This document shows, piece by piece, positions 1 through 8,567 of a DNA stretch of 64,000 nt. The notes under the pieces were generated by a model. That model ran no database searches. It saw only the letters and a program-made list of their open reading frames with translations, and was not told where the DNA came from. The stretch lies in the NCBI GenBank assembly GCA_029319145.1, contig CP119753.1:496001-560000 (forward strand), given 5' to 3'. The stretch's first letter is position 1. Every line of letters begins with the position of its first letter. Position numbers and translations under genes: made by a program. Source of the stretch: Microbacter sp. GSS18 (lineage in GTDB: Bacteria; Actinomycetota; Actinomycetes; Actinomycetales; Microbacteriaceae).

Positions 1-1
1 C

Positions 2-292
2 ATCACGATGCTCGCCCTCGGGCAGCTCGCGTTCCTGTTCAACAGCCGCTTCCTCGATCGGTCGAGCCTCACGCGCGACGTGCTCACCGGCAATCCCGTG
101 GTGTGGTGGTCCGCGCTCGCCCTGATCGTGCTGCAGCTGGGCTACACCTACCTGCCGTTCATGAACGACCTGTTCGGGTCGCGGCCTCTGGCCCCGGCCT
201 CGTGGCTGGCTCCCGTCGTGCTGTCGGTCGGCGTGTTCCTCGTGATCGAGGGCATGAAGTGGGTTCGGCGCCGGTTCGCGGCGGATTCATAG
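2..292 (+). CDS. C-terminal end of a cation-transporting P-type ATPase (partial, 5' end outside window)
   Basis: The reading frame is open from the first bases, so only the last 96 or so residues are present. They hold two or three hydrophobic segments and the pattern usual for the C-terminal membrane domain of HAD-type calcium/cation pumps: a GQLAFLFNSR stretch, a short loop, GNPVVWW, a helix ending in TYLPFMNDLF, and a last helix followed by a basic tail (KWVRRRF). The catalytic domains lie upstream, so ion specificity cannot be judged. The gene ends 75 bases before the lipoprotein gene at 368. Confidence 0.75.
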   Translation: MTMLALGQLAFLFNSRFLDRSSLTRDVLTGNPVVWWSALALIVLQLGYTYLPFMNDLFGSRPLAPASWLAPVVLSVGVFLVIEGMKWVRRRFAADS

Positions 293-325
293 GCCCGGGC
301 GCGCGTGGACTGCCCGCGTCCCCGC

Positions 326-331
326 TAGCGT
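326..331 (+). promoter_or_regulatory. Predicted -10 element (TAGCGT) of the FMN-lipoprotein operon
   Basis: TAGCGT lies 36 bases before the ATG at 368, and a GAGGAG ribosome site sits at 357-362. The same hexamer stands before several other genes in the window. No clear -35 box was found. Confidence 0.35.
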
Positions 332-367
332 TGGGGGTCAGAGCCCGCGACCCAGCCGAGGAGCACG

Positions 368-850
368 ATGTCCCCGCTCACCCTGTCTCCGCGACCCGTC
401 CGCCTGGGCGCCGCGATCGCCGGCGCGGCCGGCGTCCTCCTGCTCGCCGGCTGCGGCGCCGGCACCGAGACGGCCGCCGAGCCCGACGCCGGCACGTCGG
501 GCGGCACGACCTCGGACGGCGCGACGACCGATGCCGCCGACGCCGGCAGCGGCGCGTACGCCGACGGCACGTACACCGCCGAGGGGACGTACCTGACCCC
601 CGAGACGGTGGAGTCGGTGTCGGTCACGGTCACCCTCGAGGCGGACGTGATCACGGCCGTCGAGGTCAGCGGTGACCCGCAGACCGCCGAGACGGAGCGC
701 TATCAGGGCGAGTTCATCGGCGGGATCTCCGCCGAGGTCGTCGGCCAGGACATCGATGAGATCTCGGTGTCGCGCGTGGCCGGCTCGTCGCTGACCAGCC
801 AGGGGTTCAACGAGGCCATCGACGCGATCAAGGCCGAAGCGGCGAGCTGA
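368..850 (+). CDS. FMN-binding lipoprotein
   Basis: 160 residues. A lipoprotein signal ends in LLAGC with the acylated Cys at residue 29, followed by a Thr/Ala/Gly/Asp-rich linker to about residue 62 and then an FMN-binding domain. In this family ApbE attaches FMN to a Thr in an SGATxTS motif near the C-terminus; here the matching stretch is AGSSLTS (138-144), so the acceptor would be Ser141. The protein should sit on the outer face of the membrane and carry electrons by bound flavin. A GAGGAG site precedes the ATG, and the ApbE gene starts 3 bases after the stop, so both are likely made from one mRNA. The family call is firm; the Ser attachment is inferred. Confidence 0.85.
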   Translation: MSPLTLSPRPVRLGAAIAGAAGVLLLAGCGAGTETAAEPDAGTSGGTTSDGATTDAADAGSGAYADGTYTAEGTYLTPETVESVSVTVTLEADVITAVEVSGDPQTAETERYQGEFIGGISAEVVGQDIDEISVSRVAGSSLTSQGFNEAIDAIKAEAAS

Positions 851-853
851 GCC

Positions 854-1711
854 GTGGCCGGCGGGGCCTGGCGGTTCGATGCGATCGGCGTGCCGTGGTC
901 GATCGACACGGCGGTCCCGCTGACGGCCGATGACCGCGCGCGCGTCACGACGCTCGTGACGGACTTCGATCGCGCATGGTCGCGGTTCCGCGAGGATTCG
1001 GCCGTGTCGGCGCTGGCCCGCGGCGCGGCCGGGGTCCCCGCGCCCCGCGACGCCGAAGCGATGCTCGCCGCGTACGCCGAACTCGGTGCCGCGACCCACG
1101 GCGCGGTGGACCCGCTCGTGGGGGAGTCGCTCGAGTCGCGCGGATACGACCGATCCCTCTCCCTCGTCGATCGCGGCGCGCGCGCCGCGCCCCCGCAGGC
1201 CTCGGTCCGGATCGTCGGCGGAATGCTCGAGGTCGATCCGCCCGCGCTGATCGACGTCGGCGCGCTCGGCAAGGGGCGCCTGGTCGATCTCGTGCTCGCG
1301 GCACTCCCGCCCGAGCGGGGCGCCGCGACCGTCGACGCCAGCGGCGACATCGCGGTGCGCGGCGGCTCCGAGCGGATCGGACTGGAGCACCCGTACGATC
1401 CGCGCCGCGCGATCGGGGTGTGGACGGTGACGGATGCCGCGCTGTGCGCATCGGCGGTCAACCGGCGTGCGTGGGGCGCGGGGCTGCACCACGTCCTCGA
1501 TGCGCGCACGGGGGAGCCGGTGCGGACGATCGCGGCGACGTGGGCCTTGGCGCCGGACGCCATGCATGCCGACGCGGCGGCCACGGCGCTGTTCTTCGAC
1601 GGCGGCCCCGGCCTGGCGGCCCGCTGGGGTGTCGCGTGGGTGCGCATGCTGACCGACGGGCGCGTCGAGTGGTCGCCCGGCTGCGATGCCGAGCTGTTCA
1701 CGGCGCGATAG
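854..1711 (+). CDS. apbE: FAD:protein FMN transferase (ApbE family)
   Basis: 285 residues from a GTG start 3 bases after the lipoprotein stop. ApbE enzymes cleave FAD with Mg2+ and transfer FMN to a Thr/Ser of a target protein. Visible family motifs are FDRAWSRFREDS (38-49), DVGALGKG (134-141), HHVLDARTG (202-210) and DAMHADAAATALF (225-237), the last with the metal-binding Asp. The N-terminus lacks a signal peptide or lipobox, unlike many homologues, so a cytoplasmic location or a different export route is possible. The neighbouring lipoprotein is the obvious substrate. Confidence 0.88.
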   Translation: MAGGAWRFDAIGVPWSIDTAVPLTADDRARVTTLVTDFDRAWSRFREDSAVSALARGAAGVPAPRDAEAMLAAYAELGAATHGAVDPLVGESLESRGYDRSLSLVDRGARAAPPQASVRIVGGMLEVDPPALIDVGALGKGRLVDLVLAALPPERGAATVDASGDIAVRGGSERIGLEHPYDPRRAIGVWTVTDAALCASAVNRRAWGAGLHHVLDARTGEPVRTIAATWALAPDAMHADAAATALFFDGGPGLAARWGVAWVRMLTDGRVEWSPGCDAELFTAR

Positions 1712-1755
1712 CGTGGACGGGTGACCGCTGCCCTCGCCCTCGCCCCGGAGTACGC

Positions 1756-3321
1756 GTGCTGAGTTCGCTGACGGCCGCCTGGACCCGCGTGTTCGGCCTG
1801 CTCGGCCGCGTGTCGATGTACCGGCTCGTCTTCCTGTCGCTGACATCGCTCACCGTCATCGCGTTCGTGCTGTCGCTGTTCGATCTGGTGGCCCCCGGCC
1901 CCCTCGAGCTCGTCGCGACCGCCGCGGTCCTCGCGGCGGTGTGCGTCGCCGTGGACGTCGCGGCGCACCGCGTCCTGCACCTGAACCTGCACATCGAGTC
2001 GTCGATCATCACCGCGTCGATCCTGCTGTTCGTGCTGCGCCCGTCGCTGGACCCGCTCGCCCTGGCGGGGATCGCCATCGGCGCCGCCGTGGCGTCGCTG
2101 TCGAAGTACGTGCTCGCGTGGCGCGGCCGCCACATCTTCAACCCGGCGGCCGTCGGCGCCACCGTCCTGACGCTGCTGGGCGCGGTGTTCCCGGCGCTCG
2201 GCGGCTCGTCATGGTGGGTGGGAACCCCCGCGATGGCCGCTCCGGTCATCGTGCTCGGCCTGGCGGTGCTGTGGCGCACCGAGAAGATCCGCGTGGTCGC
2301 GGTGTTCGTGGTGATCGCGATCGGCGTGGGCGTGCTGCGGACCTCGGCGCAGTACCAGGCCGCGGGCGTCGAGATCGGCCTCGCCGACATCCTCTGGCCC
2401 CTGCTGTGGTCGGGGCCGTTCCTGTTCCTCGGCGCGTTCATGCTCTCGGAGCCCCTGACCCTGCCGCCTCGCCGCTGGCAGCAGCTGACGGTGGCCGCGG
2501 TCGTCGGCGTGCTCGCGGGCTGGCCGATCCCGGTCGGGGCGATCAGCCTCGGGCAGGAGCGGGCGCTGCTGATCGGAAACCTGGTCGCCTTCGCGTTCGC
2601 GGTCCGCACGGCGGTGCGGCTGACCCTGGTGGAGCGCGACGAGCTGTCCCCGACCGTGCGCCGCCTGACCTTCCGGGCCCGTCGCCGCTTCGCCTTCACG
2701 CCCGGGCAGTACCTCGAGCTCGATGTGCCGCATCGGCACCCCGACGCGCGCGGCACCCGGCGGGAGTTCAGCATCGCCTCGGCGCCCGAGGACCTGCCGC
2801 TGGTCTCGGTGGCGTTCCGCGAATCGACGAGCAGAGCGCCTCTCAGTTCGTACAAGAAGGCGCTAGCGCAGGTCACCGAGGGCACCGCGCTGGCTGTCAC
2901 GGGCGTGTGGGGCGACTTCCTGCTGCCCACGCGGGCGGGAGCGCCGGTGCTCATGGTCGCCGCCGGCATCGGCGTCACGCCGTTCGTGTCGCAGCTGCGT
3001 CACGCCCGGCTCGCGGGCGAGGACCGGGACATCGTCCTCGTCTACGTCGCCTCCGAACCCGAGGAGCTGGTCTACCGCGACGAGATCGAGGCGTCCGGCA
3101 TCCGGGTGGTCGTGTTCACCCGCACCGAGCCGCAGGCTCTTCCCCCGCACTGGCAGTGGGCGCGGGGCGTGCGGCTGGACGCGGACGGCCTGCTGCAGGT
3201 CGTCCCCGACATCGCGGCCCGCCACGCGTACATCTCGGGGCCTCCCGGACTCATCGCCGAGCTCTCCCCGGCGCTCGAGCGGGCGCGCTCCATCACGACG
3301 GACGCGTTCTCGGGCTACTGA
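1756..3321 (+). CDS. NqrB/RnfD-like membrane domain fused to a ferredoxin-NADP reductase domain
   Basis: 521 residues from GTG 1756; ATG 1816 is an alternative start. The first 280 or so residues are about nine hydrophobic segments and include HIFNPAAVGATVL, the type of motif that binds covalent FMN in NqrB/RnfD (there as SGAT; no exact match here). The C-terminal 240 residues are an FAD/NAD(P)H reductase: RREFSIASAPE for FAD, AAGIGVTPF for the nucleotide, and SGPPGLI near the end. It probably takes electrons from NAD(P)H through FAD to the outer flavoprotein encoded upstream. No other Nqr/Rnf subunit is nearby. Its stop overlaps the convergent sensor kinase gene by 7 bases. Confidence 0.85.
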   Translation: MLSSLTAAWTRVFGLLGRVSMYRLVFLSLTSLTVIAFVLSLFDLVAPGPLELVATAAVLAAVCVAVDVAAHRVLHLNLHIESSIITASILLFVLRPSLDPLALAGIAIGAAVASLSKYVLAWRGRHIFNPAAVGATVLTLLGAVFPALGGSSWWVGTPAMAAPVIVLGLAVLWRTEKIRVVAVFVVIAIGVGVLRTSAQYQAAGVEIGLADILWPLLWSGPFLFLGAFMLSEPLTLPPRRWQQLTVAAVVGVLAGWPIPVGAISLGQERALLIGNLVAFAFAVRTAVRLTLVERDELSPTVRRLTFRARRRFAFTPGQYLELDVPHRHPDARGTRREFSIASAPEDLPLVSVAFRESTSRAPLSSYKKALAQVTEGTALAVTGVWGDFLLPTRAGAPVLMVAAGIGVTPFVSQLRHARLAGEDRDIVLVYVASEPEELVYRDEIEASGIRVVVFTRTEPQALPPHWQWARGVRLDADGLLQVVPDIAARHAYISGPPGLIAELSPALERARSITTDAFSGY

Positions 3322-4877
3322 GCGCTCTTCCCGTGCTCGCGTTCGGGCGCGACCGCCTCGGGCTCGAGCACGGCGGTGACGGGTACGTCATCGGCCGGTG
3401 CGGGATCGTCCGGTCGCGCGGCCGGCAGCCGCACGGTGAAGGTGGTGTCGCCCGGTCCGCTCTCGGCGACGATCGTGCCGCCGTGGGCCTCGACGATCGC
3501 GCGCGCGATCGAGAGCCCGAGGCCGGTGCCGCCCGTCTTGCGGGCGCGCGAGCGGTCGGCTCTCGTGAAGCGCACGAACAGGTCGTCCTTGATGGCGTCG
3601 TCGATGCCCGGGCCGTCGTCGTGGACGGCGATCACCGCGTCGTCCCGTTCGTGGCGCACGCTCACGGTCACGCTCGTCCCCTCGGGGGTGTGCGTGCGGG
3701 CGTTCGCCAGAAGGTTCGCCACGACCTGGTGCAGGCGCGCGGTGTCGCCGGCGACGACGACGGGGCGATCCTCCACGTCGATCAGCCACCGGTGTCCGGG
3801 ACCGGCCACCTGCGCGTCGGCGACGGACTCCACCGCGAGTGCCGTGAGGTCGACGCTGCCGAAGACGAGCTCCTGCCCCTCGTCCAGGCGCGCCAGCAGC
3901 AGCAGATCCTCCACGAGGGTCGTCATCCGCAGGGACTGGGTCTGAATGCGCTCGAGCGCCGACTCGGTGGTCTCGGCGACCTCGGGAGTGGCGCCGCGCC
4001 GGAGGGCGCGCAGCGACAGCTCGGAGTAGCCGCGGATCGACGCGAGCGGGGTGCGCAGCTCGTGGCTCGCGTCGGCGACGAAACGCCGCATGAGCTCCTC
4101 GTTGCGCTGCCGGGCCGACAGGGACTCGTCGACATGGTCGAGCAGCGTGTTCAGGGCCGAACCCACCTGGCCGATCTCGGTGCGGTCGTCGGTGTAGGCG
4201 CCGGGCACGCGCTCGCTGATCGTGACGTCACCCTCGACCATTGGCACGGCGGCGACGCGCGTGGCGGTGTCGGCGACGGCCCGCAGAGGCCGCAGGCTCG
4301 CGCGGATCACGATCGCGATCGCGATCCCGAGCAGCAGAAGCCCGCCGGCGGTCACCAGCGCGACCGTGGTGAGGATCTGGCCGAGCGTCGAGCTGACATC
4401 GCTCGTGGGCAGCCCGACGAGCGCGGCGTTGCCGCCGGGCGAGCTGTCGACGATGACGCGGTAGCGCCCGAGATCGTCGACGTCGACGGTCGCACTCCCC
4501 GGGTGCTCGATCTGGGCGACGAGGTCCTCGAGCTGTCCGTCGGTGAGCGCGACGACGACTCCGTCGCTGGCGACGTACGCGCCGGAGAGTCCCTCGCTGT
4601 TCTGCATGACGAACAGGAATCCCTGGGGCTGGCGTCCCGCGTCGAGCACGTCGGCGGCCGTCGGCCCGCCGCGCAGCGAGTTGCCCGCGGCGACGAGGCG
4701 TGCGTTGAGGTTCGTGTCGAGGATGTTGCCCAGCAGCGCGCTGGTGGCGATCGCGACCAGCGCGAGGATCAGGGCGACCATGCCGATGACGGTCACCATG
4801 AGCCGGGACTGCAGACTCCACCGCGACGGCCGGGGTGTCCGGGTCGCCGTGGGGCCCGTGCCGGGGGACTCGGTCAC
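3315..4877 (-). CDS. Two-component sensor histidine kinase
   Basis: 520 residues from a GTG that overlaps the regulator stop as GTGA (4874-4877). Order: cytoplasmic N-terminus, TM1 (about 25-49), outer sensor region (50-165), TM2 (about 165-191), HAMP linker, DHp domain with ASHELRTP (His272), N box NLLANARTHTP, G1 DDGPGI, G2 GGTGLGLSI. Its C-terminal tail is Ala/Pro/Glu-rich. It should phosphorylate the regulator encoded just upstream. The frame stays open far upstream through the regulator gene, so the start rests on the overlap and on the family's N-terminus. The signal sensed is unknown; the divergent exporter suggests envelope stress or a toxic compound. Confidence 0.93.
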   Translation of the reverse strand: MTESPGTGPTATRTPRPSRWSLQSRLMVTVIGMVALILALVAIATSALLGNILDTNLNARLVAAGNSLRGGPTAADVLDAGRQPQGFLFVMQNSEGLSGAYVASDGVVVALTDGQLEDLVAQIEHPGSATVDVDDLGRYRVIVDSSPGGNAALVGLPTSDVSSTLGQILTTVALVTAGGLLLLGIAIAIVIRASLRPLRAVADTATRVAAVPMVEGDVTISERVPGAYTDDRTEIGQVGSALNTLLDHVDESLSARQRNEELMRRFVADASHELRTPLASIRGYSELSLRALRRGATPEVAETTESALERIQTQSLRMTTLVEDLLLLARLDEGQELVFGSVDLTALAVESVADAQVAGPGHRWLIDVEDRPVVVAGDTARLHQVVANLLANARTHTPEGTSVTVSVRHERDDAVIAVHDDGPGIDDAIKDDLFVRFTRADRSRARKTGGTGLGLSIARAIVEAHGGTIVAESGPGDTTFTVRLPAARPDDPAPADDVPVTAVLEPEAVAPEREHGKSAQ

Positions 4878-5608
4878 TGAGGTGCCTTGATCATGTAGCC
4901 GACGCCGCGCACGGTGTGGATGAGCGGCTCGCGGCCGGCGTCGATCTTCTTGCGCAGGTATGAGATGTAGAGTTCGACGACGCTCGAGCGCCCGCCGAAG
5001 TCGTAGTTCCAGACGCGGTCGAGGATCTGGGCCTTCGAGACCACACGGCGCTGGTTGCGCAGGAGGAATCTCAGCAACTCGAACTCGGTCGCGGTCAGCT
5101 CGATCTGGTCGCCGCCGCGCTCGACCTCGTGGCTGTCCTCGTTCAGCGACAGGTCGCCCACGCGCAGGATCGGCTCGGCTCCGGCGACCTGCGCGGTGCC
5201 CGCGCGGCGCATGAGGCCCCGCAGCCGCGCGACGACCTCCTCGAGGCTGAAGGGCTTGGTGACGTAGTCGTCGCCGCCGGCGGTGAGGCCGGCCACGCGG
5301 TCGCCCACGGAGTCCTTGGCGGTGAGGAAGAGCACGGGGACGTCGTCGCCGGCCTGCCGCAGGCGCTGCAGCACGGCCATGCCGTCGAGGTCGGGCATCA
5401 TGATGTCGAGGACGAGCGCGTCGGGCGCGAATTCGCGGGCCGCCTGCAGCGCTTCGAATCCCGAGGCCGCGGTGCGCACCTGCCACCCCTCCATGCGCAG
5501 GGCCATCGACAGCAGGTCGGTGAGCATCTGCTCGTCGTCGACGACGAGGACCCGGGGTGGGTTCCCGTCCAGGCGCTTGAGGTCGGGGGCGGTGTTGGCT
5601 GCGGTCAT
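4874..5608 (-). CDS. OmpR/PhoB-family response regulator
   Basis: 244 residues. An 18-residue leader precedes the receiver domain: acidic pair D24/D25, phospho-acceptor Asp68 in LDIMMPDLDG, Lys in YVTKPF. The C-terminal winged helix has ELTATEFELLRFLL and a recognition region ending in VRGVGYMIKAPQ. The kinase gene follows with a 4-base overlap. Three CCTATG direct repeats lie 21-49 bases before the start codon, in the gap shared with the divergent ABC transporter, and are the best candidate binding site for autoregulation and transporter control. Confidence 0.95.
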   Translation of the reverse strand: MTAANTAPDLKRLDGNPPRVLVVDDEQMLTDLLSMALRMEGWQVRTAASGFEALQAAREFAPDALVLDIMMPDLDGMAVLQRLRQAGDDVPVLFLTAKDSVGDRVAGLTAGGDDYVTKPFSLEEVVARLRGLMRRAGTAQVAGAEPILRVGDLSLNEDSHEVERGGDQIELTATEFELLRFLLRNQRRVVSKAQILDRVWNYDFGGRSSVVELYISYLRKKIDAGREPLIHTVRGVGYMIKAPQ

Positions 5609-5628
5609 GGACCCATTGTGTACCCGTT

Positions 5629-5657
5629 CCTATGCCTTTCCTATGGCGTAGCCTATG
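5629..5657. promoter_or_regulatory. Candidate response-regulator operator: three CCTATG direct repeats
   Basis: CCTATG occurs at 5629-5634, 5640-5645 and 5652-5657, spaced 11 and 12 bases start to start, about one helix turn. OmpR/PhoB-type regulators commonly bind such direct repeats. The block lies between the regulator gene (start 5608, minus) and the ABC permease gene (start 5784, plus). Spacing and place are seen; binding is inferred. Confidence 0.55.
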
Positions 5658-5783
5658 CGCCTGCTGTGAAAGCGGGCGCGAGCGATCATCAGGGATTCAT
5701 AGCGTGCTCATGTGCCGCGCTTGACCGCGATTCCTAGCCTTCTCGCGGAGACGGGCCGATCCGGGCCGGTCAGGAGGAGACCC

Positions 5784-7256
5784 ATGTACTGGACCTATCT
5801 GCGGCGGGAACTGGCCGGTCGCACGAAGCAGACGGTCATCGTCGCGGCGGGCCTCGCGCTCGCGATCGCGCTCGTGATCATCGTGAACTCGCTGTCGGCG
5901 GGCGTGCGCGACGCGCAGGCCCAGGCGCTGGAGTCGGTGTACGGCGTCGGCACCGACCTGACCGTCACCGGCGCCGCGGCCGAGCCTGGTGAGGGCGGCG
6001 GCGGACCGAGCTTCGAGTTCGACGAGGAGGGCGGCTCGACCGACGACGACGGCACGACCTCGCTCAGCCAGTCGCGGCTGCAGACCGAGCGCATGCGCTC
6101 GACTCTCGAGGGGACGACGGTCGACACGGTCGCCGGCGTGGACGGTGTCGCGGCCGCGGCCGGCGCGCTGAGCCTGACGAACTCGACCTTCTCCGGCGAG
6201 CTGCCCGAGCGTCCCACCGACGATTCGAGCGCGGCCGAGGGCGGCCAGATGCCCGGGGGCGGGGCGCCGGCGGACGATGCCCAGGGCGGTGGCTTCGGTG
6301 GAGGTTCGTTCGATGTGAACTCGTTCAGCGTGCTGGGCGTCGATCTCGATGCCCTCGGCGTCGGGCCGCTCTCGGCGGTCACCCTCGACGATGGCACCGC
6401 CCTGACGTCCGCGGACGCGGGCGAGGACATCGCGGTCGTGGATGCGACCTACGCCACCACCGAGGAGCTCGCCGTCGGCGACACCATCGAGGTGGGCGGC
6501 GCCGACATGGAGATCATCGGGATCGTCTCGTCGTCATCCTCGGCCGACACCGCGGCCGACGTGTACCTTCCGCTGGACGTCGCGCAGGAGCTCGCGGGCG
6601 TGGGTGATGTCGTGTCGACCGTGTACGTGCAGGCAGACTCCGCCGATTCCATCGCGGCAGTGCAGAGCGCCGTGCAGGACGAGCTCCCCGACGCCGAGGT
6701 CAGCTCGCAGTCGGACCTCGCCTCGACCGTGTCGGGGTCGCTGTCCAGCGCCTCGGCGCTCATCACGAACCTCGGCACGTGGCTGTCGGTCATCGTGCTG
6801 GCCGTGGCTCTCGTGCTCGCGGTGCTGTTCACGATCTCGGGGGTCACGCGCCGCACCCGGGAATTCGGCACGCTGAAGGCGATCGGCTGGAAGAACGGCC
6901 GCGTCGTCGGCCAGGTCGCGGGCGAGTCGATGGTGCAGGGCCTCATCGGCGGTGCGATCGGCCTCGTCGTCGGCCTCGCCGGCATCGTGGTGATCAACAT
7001 CATCTCGCCGACCATCTCGGCGGCACCCGAGGCCACGGCGCAGGCCGGTCCCGGCGGGCAGGGCGTGCCCGGCGGCTTCGGCAGCGGCCAGTTCGCGACA
7101 CAGACCGCGGACATCGTCCTGAACGCGCCCATCACGATCTCCGTGGTCGCGGCGGCGGTCGGCATCGCCGTGCTCGGCGGCCTCGTCGCGGGCGTGTTCG
7201 GCGGCTGGCGCGCAGCGCGCCTCGCCCCCGCCGAGGCGCTGCGCTCAGTGTCGTGA
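5784..7256 (+). CDS. MacB/FtsX-like ABC transporter permease
   Basis: 490 residues. The ATG at 5784 has a strong AGGAGGAGA site at 5772-5780; open frame continues upstream but without such a site. TM1 is at about 16-37. A large outer domain (about 38-350) follows, with a Gly/Asp/Glu/Ser-rich low-complexity insertion and a MacB-PCD-type core (AVVDATYAT, MEIIGIVSS). Three C-terminal TM helices with TRRTREFGTLKAIGW and WRAARLAPAEALR are the FtsX signature. The ATPase gene follows after 49 bases, and the sensor-regulator pair lies opposite, as in antimicrobial-peptide or envelope-stress efflux modules. The substrate is unknown. Confidence 0.9.
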   Translation: MYWTYLRRELAGRTKQTVIVAAGLALAIALVIIVNSLSAGVRDAQAQALESVYGVGTDLTVTGAAAEPGEGGGGPSFEFDEEGGSTDDDGTTSLSQSRLQTERMRSTLEGTTVDTVAGVDGVAAAAGALSLTNSTFSGELPERPTDDSSAAEGGQMPGGGAPADDAQGGGFGGGSFDVNSFSVLGVDLDALGVGPLSAVTLDDGTALTSADAGEDIAVVDATYATTEELAVGDTIEVGGADMEIIGIVSSSSSADTAADVYLPLDVAQELAGVGDVVSTVYVQADSADSIAAVQSAVQDELPDAEVSSQSDLASTVSGSLSSASALITNLGTWLSVIVLAVALVLAVLFTISGVTRRTREFGTLKAIGWKNGRVVGQVAGESMVQGLIGGAIGLVVGLAGIVVINIISPTISAAPEATAQAGPGGQGVPGGFGSGQFATQTADIVLNAPITISVVAAAVGIAVLGGLVAGVFGGWRAARLAPAEALRSVS

Positions 7257-7305
7257 CCCCCTGCCCGCACACCGACATCCACGCATCGACACGAGAGGAC
7301 ACGCC

Positions 7306-8028
<723 letters not shown>

Positions 8029-8043
8029 CCGGGGGCGAAGTGC

Positions 8044-8088
8044 CGCGCCGCGGCATCCGGACGTGCAAGGGACGGATGCCGCGGCGCG
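8044..8088. terminator. Long perfect inverted repeat between convergent genes
   Basis: The arms 8044-8059 and 8073-8088 pair over 16 bp around a 13-base loop. The stem contains the GGCATCCG/CGGATGCC octamer seen many times elsewhere in the window. It lies between the end of the ABC ATPase gene (8028) and the end of the VanZ-like gene (8110), so it can stop transcription from both sides. There is no T-run. Confidence 0.65.
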
Positions 8089-8109
8089 CGCTCGTGCCTG
8101 TGCGCGCGA

Positions 8110-8526
8110 TCAGCGGGTGGCTTCGGCCGCCCGCGGTGATGCGGCCCGCGCGGCCGTCCCTGCGACGGCCCCCGCGCCGGCGAGCGCCCCGAGCGTGTTG
8201 GCGACGAGGTCGCGCGCGTCGGGCACGCGGTCCGCGAGCGCCACTGCCTGGGTGAGTTCGATGCCGGTGCTCAGGGCGAGGCCGGCCAGCGCCGCCAGCC
8301 ACCAGCGGCGCCCGCCCGCCCACAGCACCCAGATAACCCCCGCCGGCAGGAACAGCACGACGTTCGCGGCGAACTCGAGCACCGGGAACGTGACCCACGC
8401 GGTCACCGAGAACCGGCCCAGCCACGCCGCGATCGCCTCGAGACCGCCGCCGGCCGCCTCGGGCTGCGGGCCGAGCGTCAGCGACGCCACGACCGCGACG
8501 TAGACGGCCGTGGCCGCGGCGAGCAC
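8110..8526 (-). CDS. VanZ-like membrane protein
   Basis: 138 residues from GTG 8526; the frame is open further upstream but offers no ATG or GTG between there and the end of gnd, apart from a CTG near 8557. Four hydrophobic segments are visible. The family pattern NVVLFLPAGVIWVLW, then STGIELTQAVALADRVPDARDLVANTLGALAG is clear: the Glu-x-x-Gln and Asp-x-x-Asp-x-x-x-N of VanZ-like proteins. Function in non-resistant bacteria is unknown. It follows gnd on the same strand by about 40 bases. Confidence 0.75.
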   Translation of the reverse strand: MLAAATAVYVAVVASLTLGPQPEAAGGGLEAIAAWLGRFSVTAWVTFPVLEFAANVVLFLPAGVIWVLWAGGRRWWLAALAGLALSTGIELTQAVALADRVPDARDLVANTLGALAGAGAVAGTAARAASPRAAEATR

Positions 8527-8567
8527 CAGGGTGCCACCGCGGCCACGGACCGATCGCAGACCGGTGG

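Noticed and set aside
1721..1762. 13-codon frame VTAALALAPEYAC just before the NqrB-like gene
   Set aside because: It could couple translation to the next start, but there is no ribosome site or conservation evidence.
338..1846. Long open frame on the minus strand opposite the FMN lipoprotein and ApbE genes
   Set aside because: Arg/Gly-rich product with no family pattern; typical shadow of GC-rich coding sequence, as are many others in the window.
4878..5486. Upstream extension of the first sensor kinase
   Set aside because: It reads Arg-rich nonsense across the regulator gene. The GTG at 4877 overlaps the regulator stop and begins a normal kinase N-terminus.
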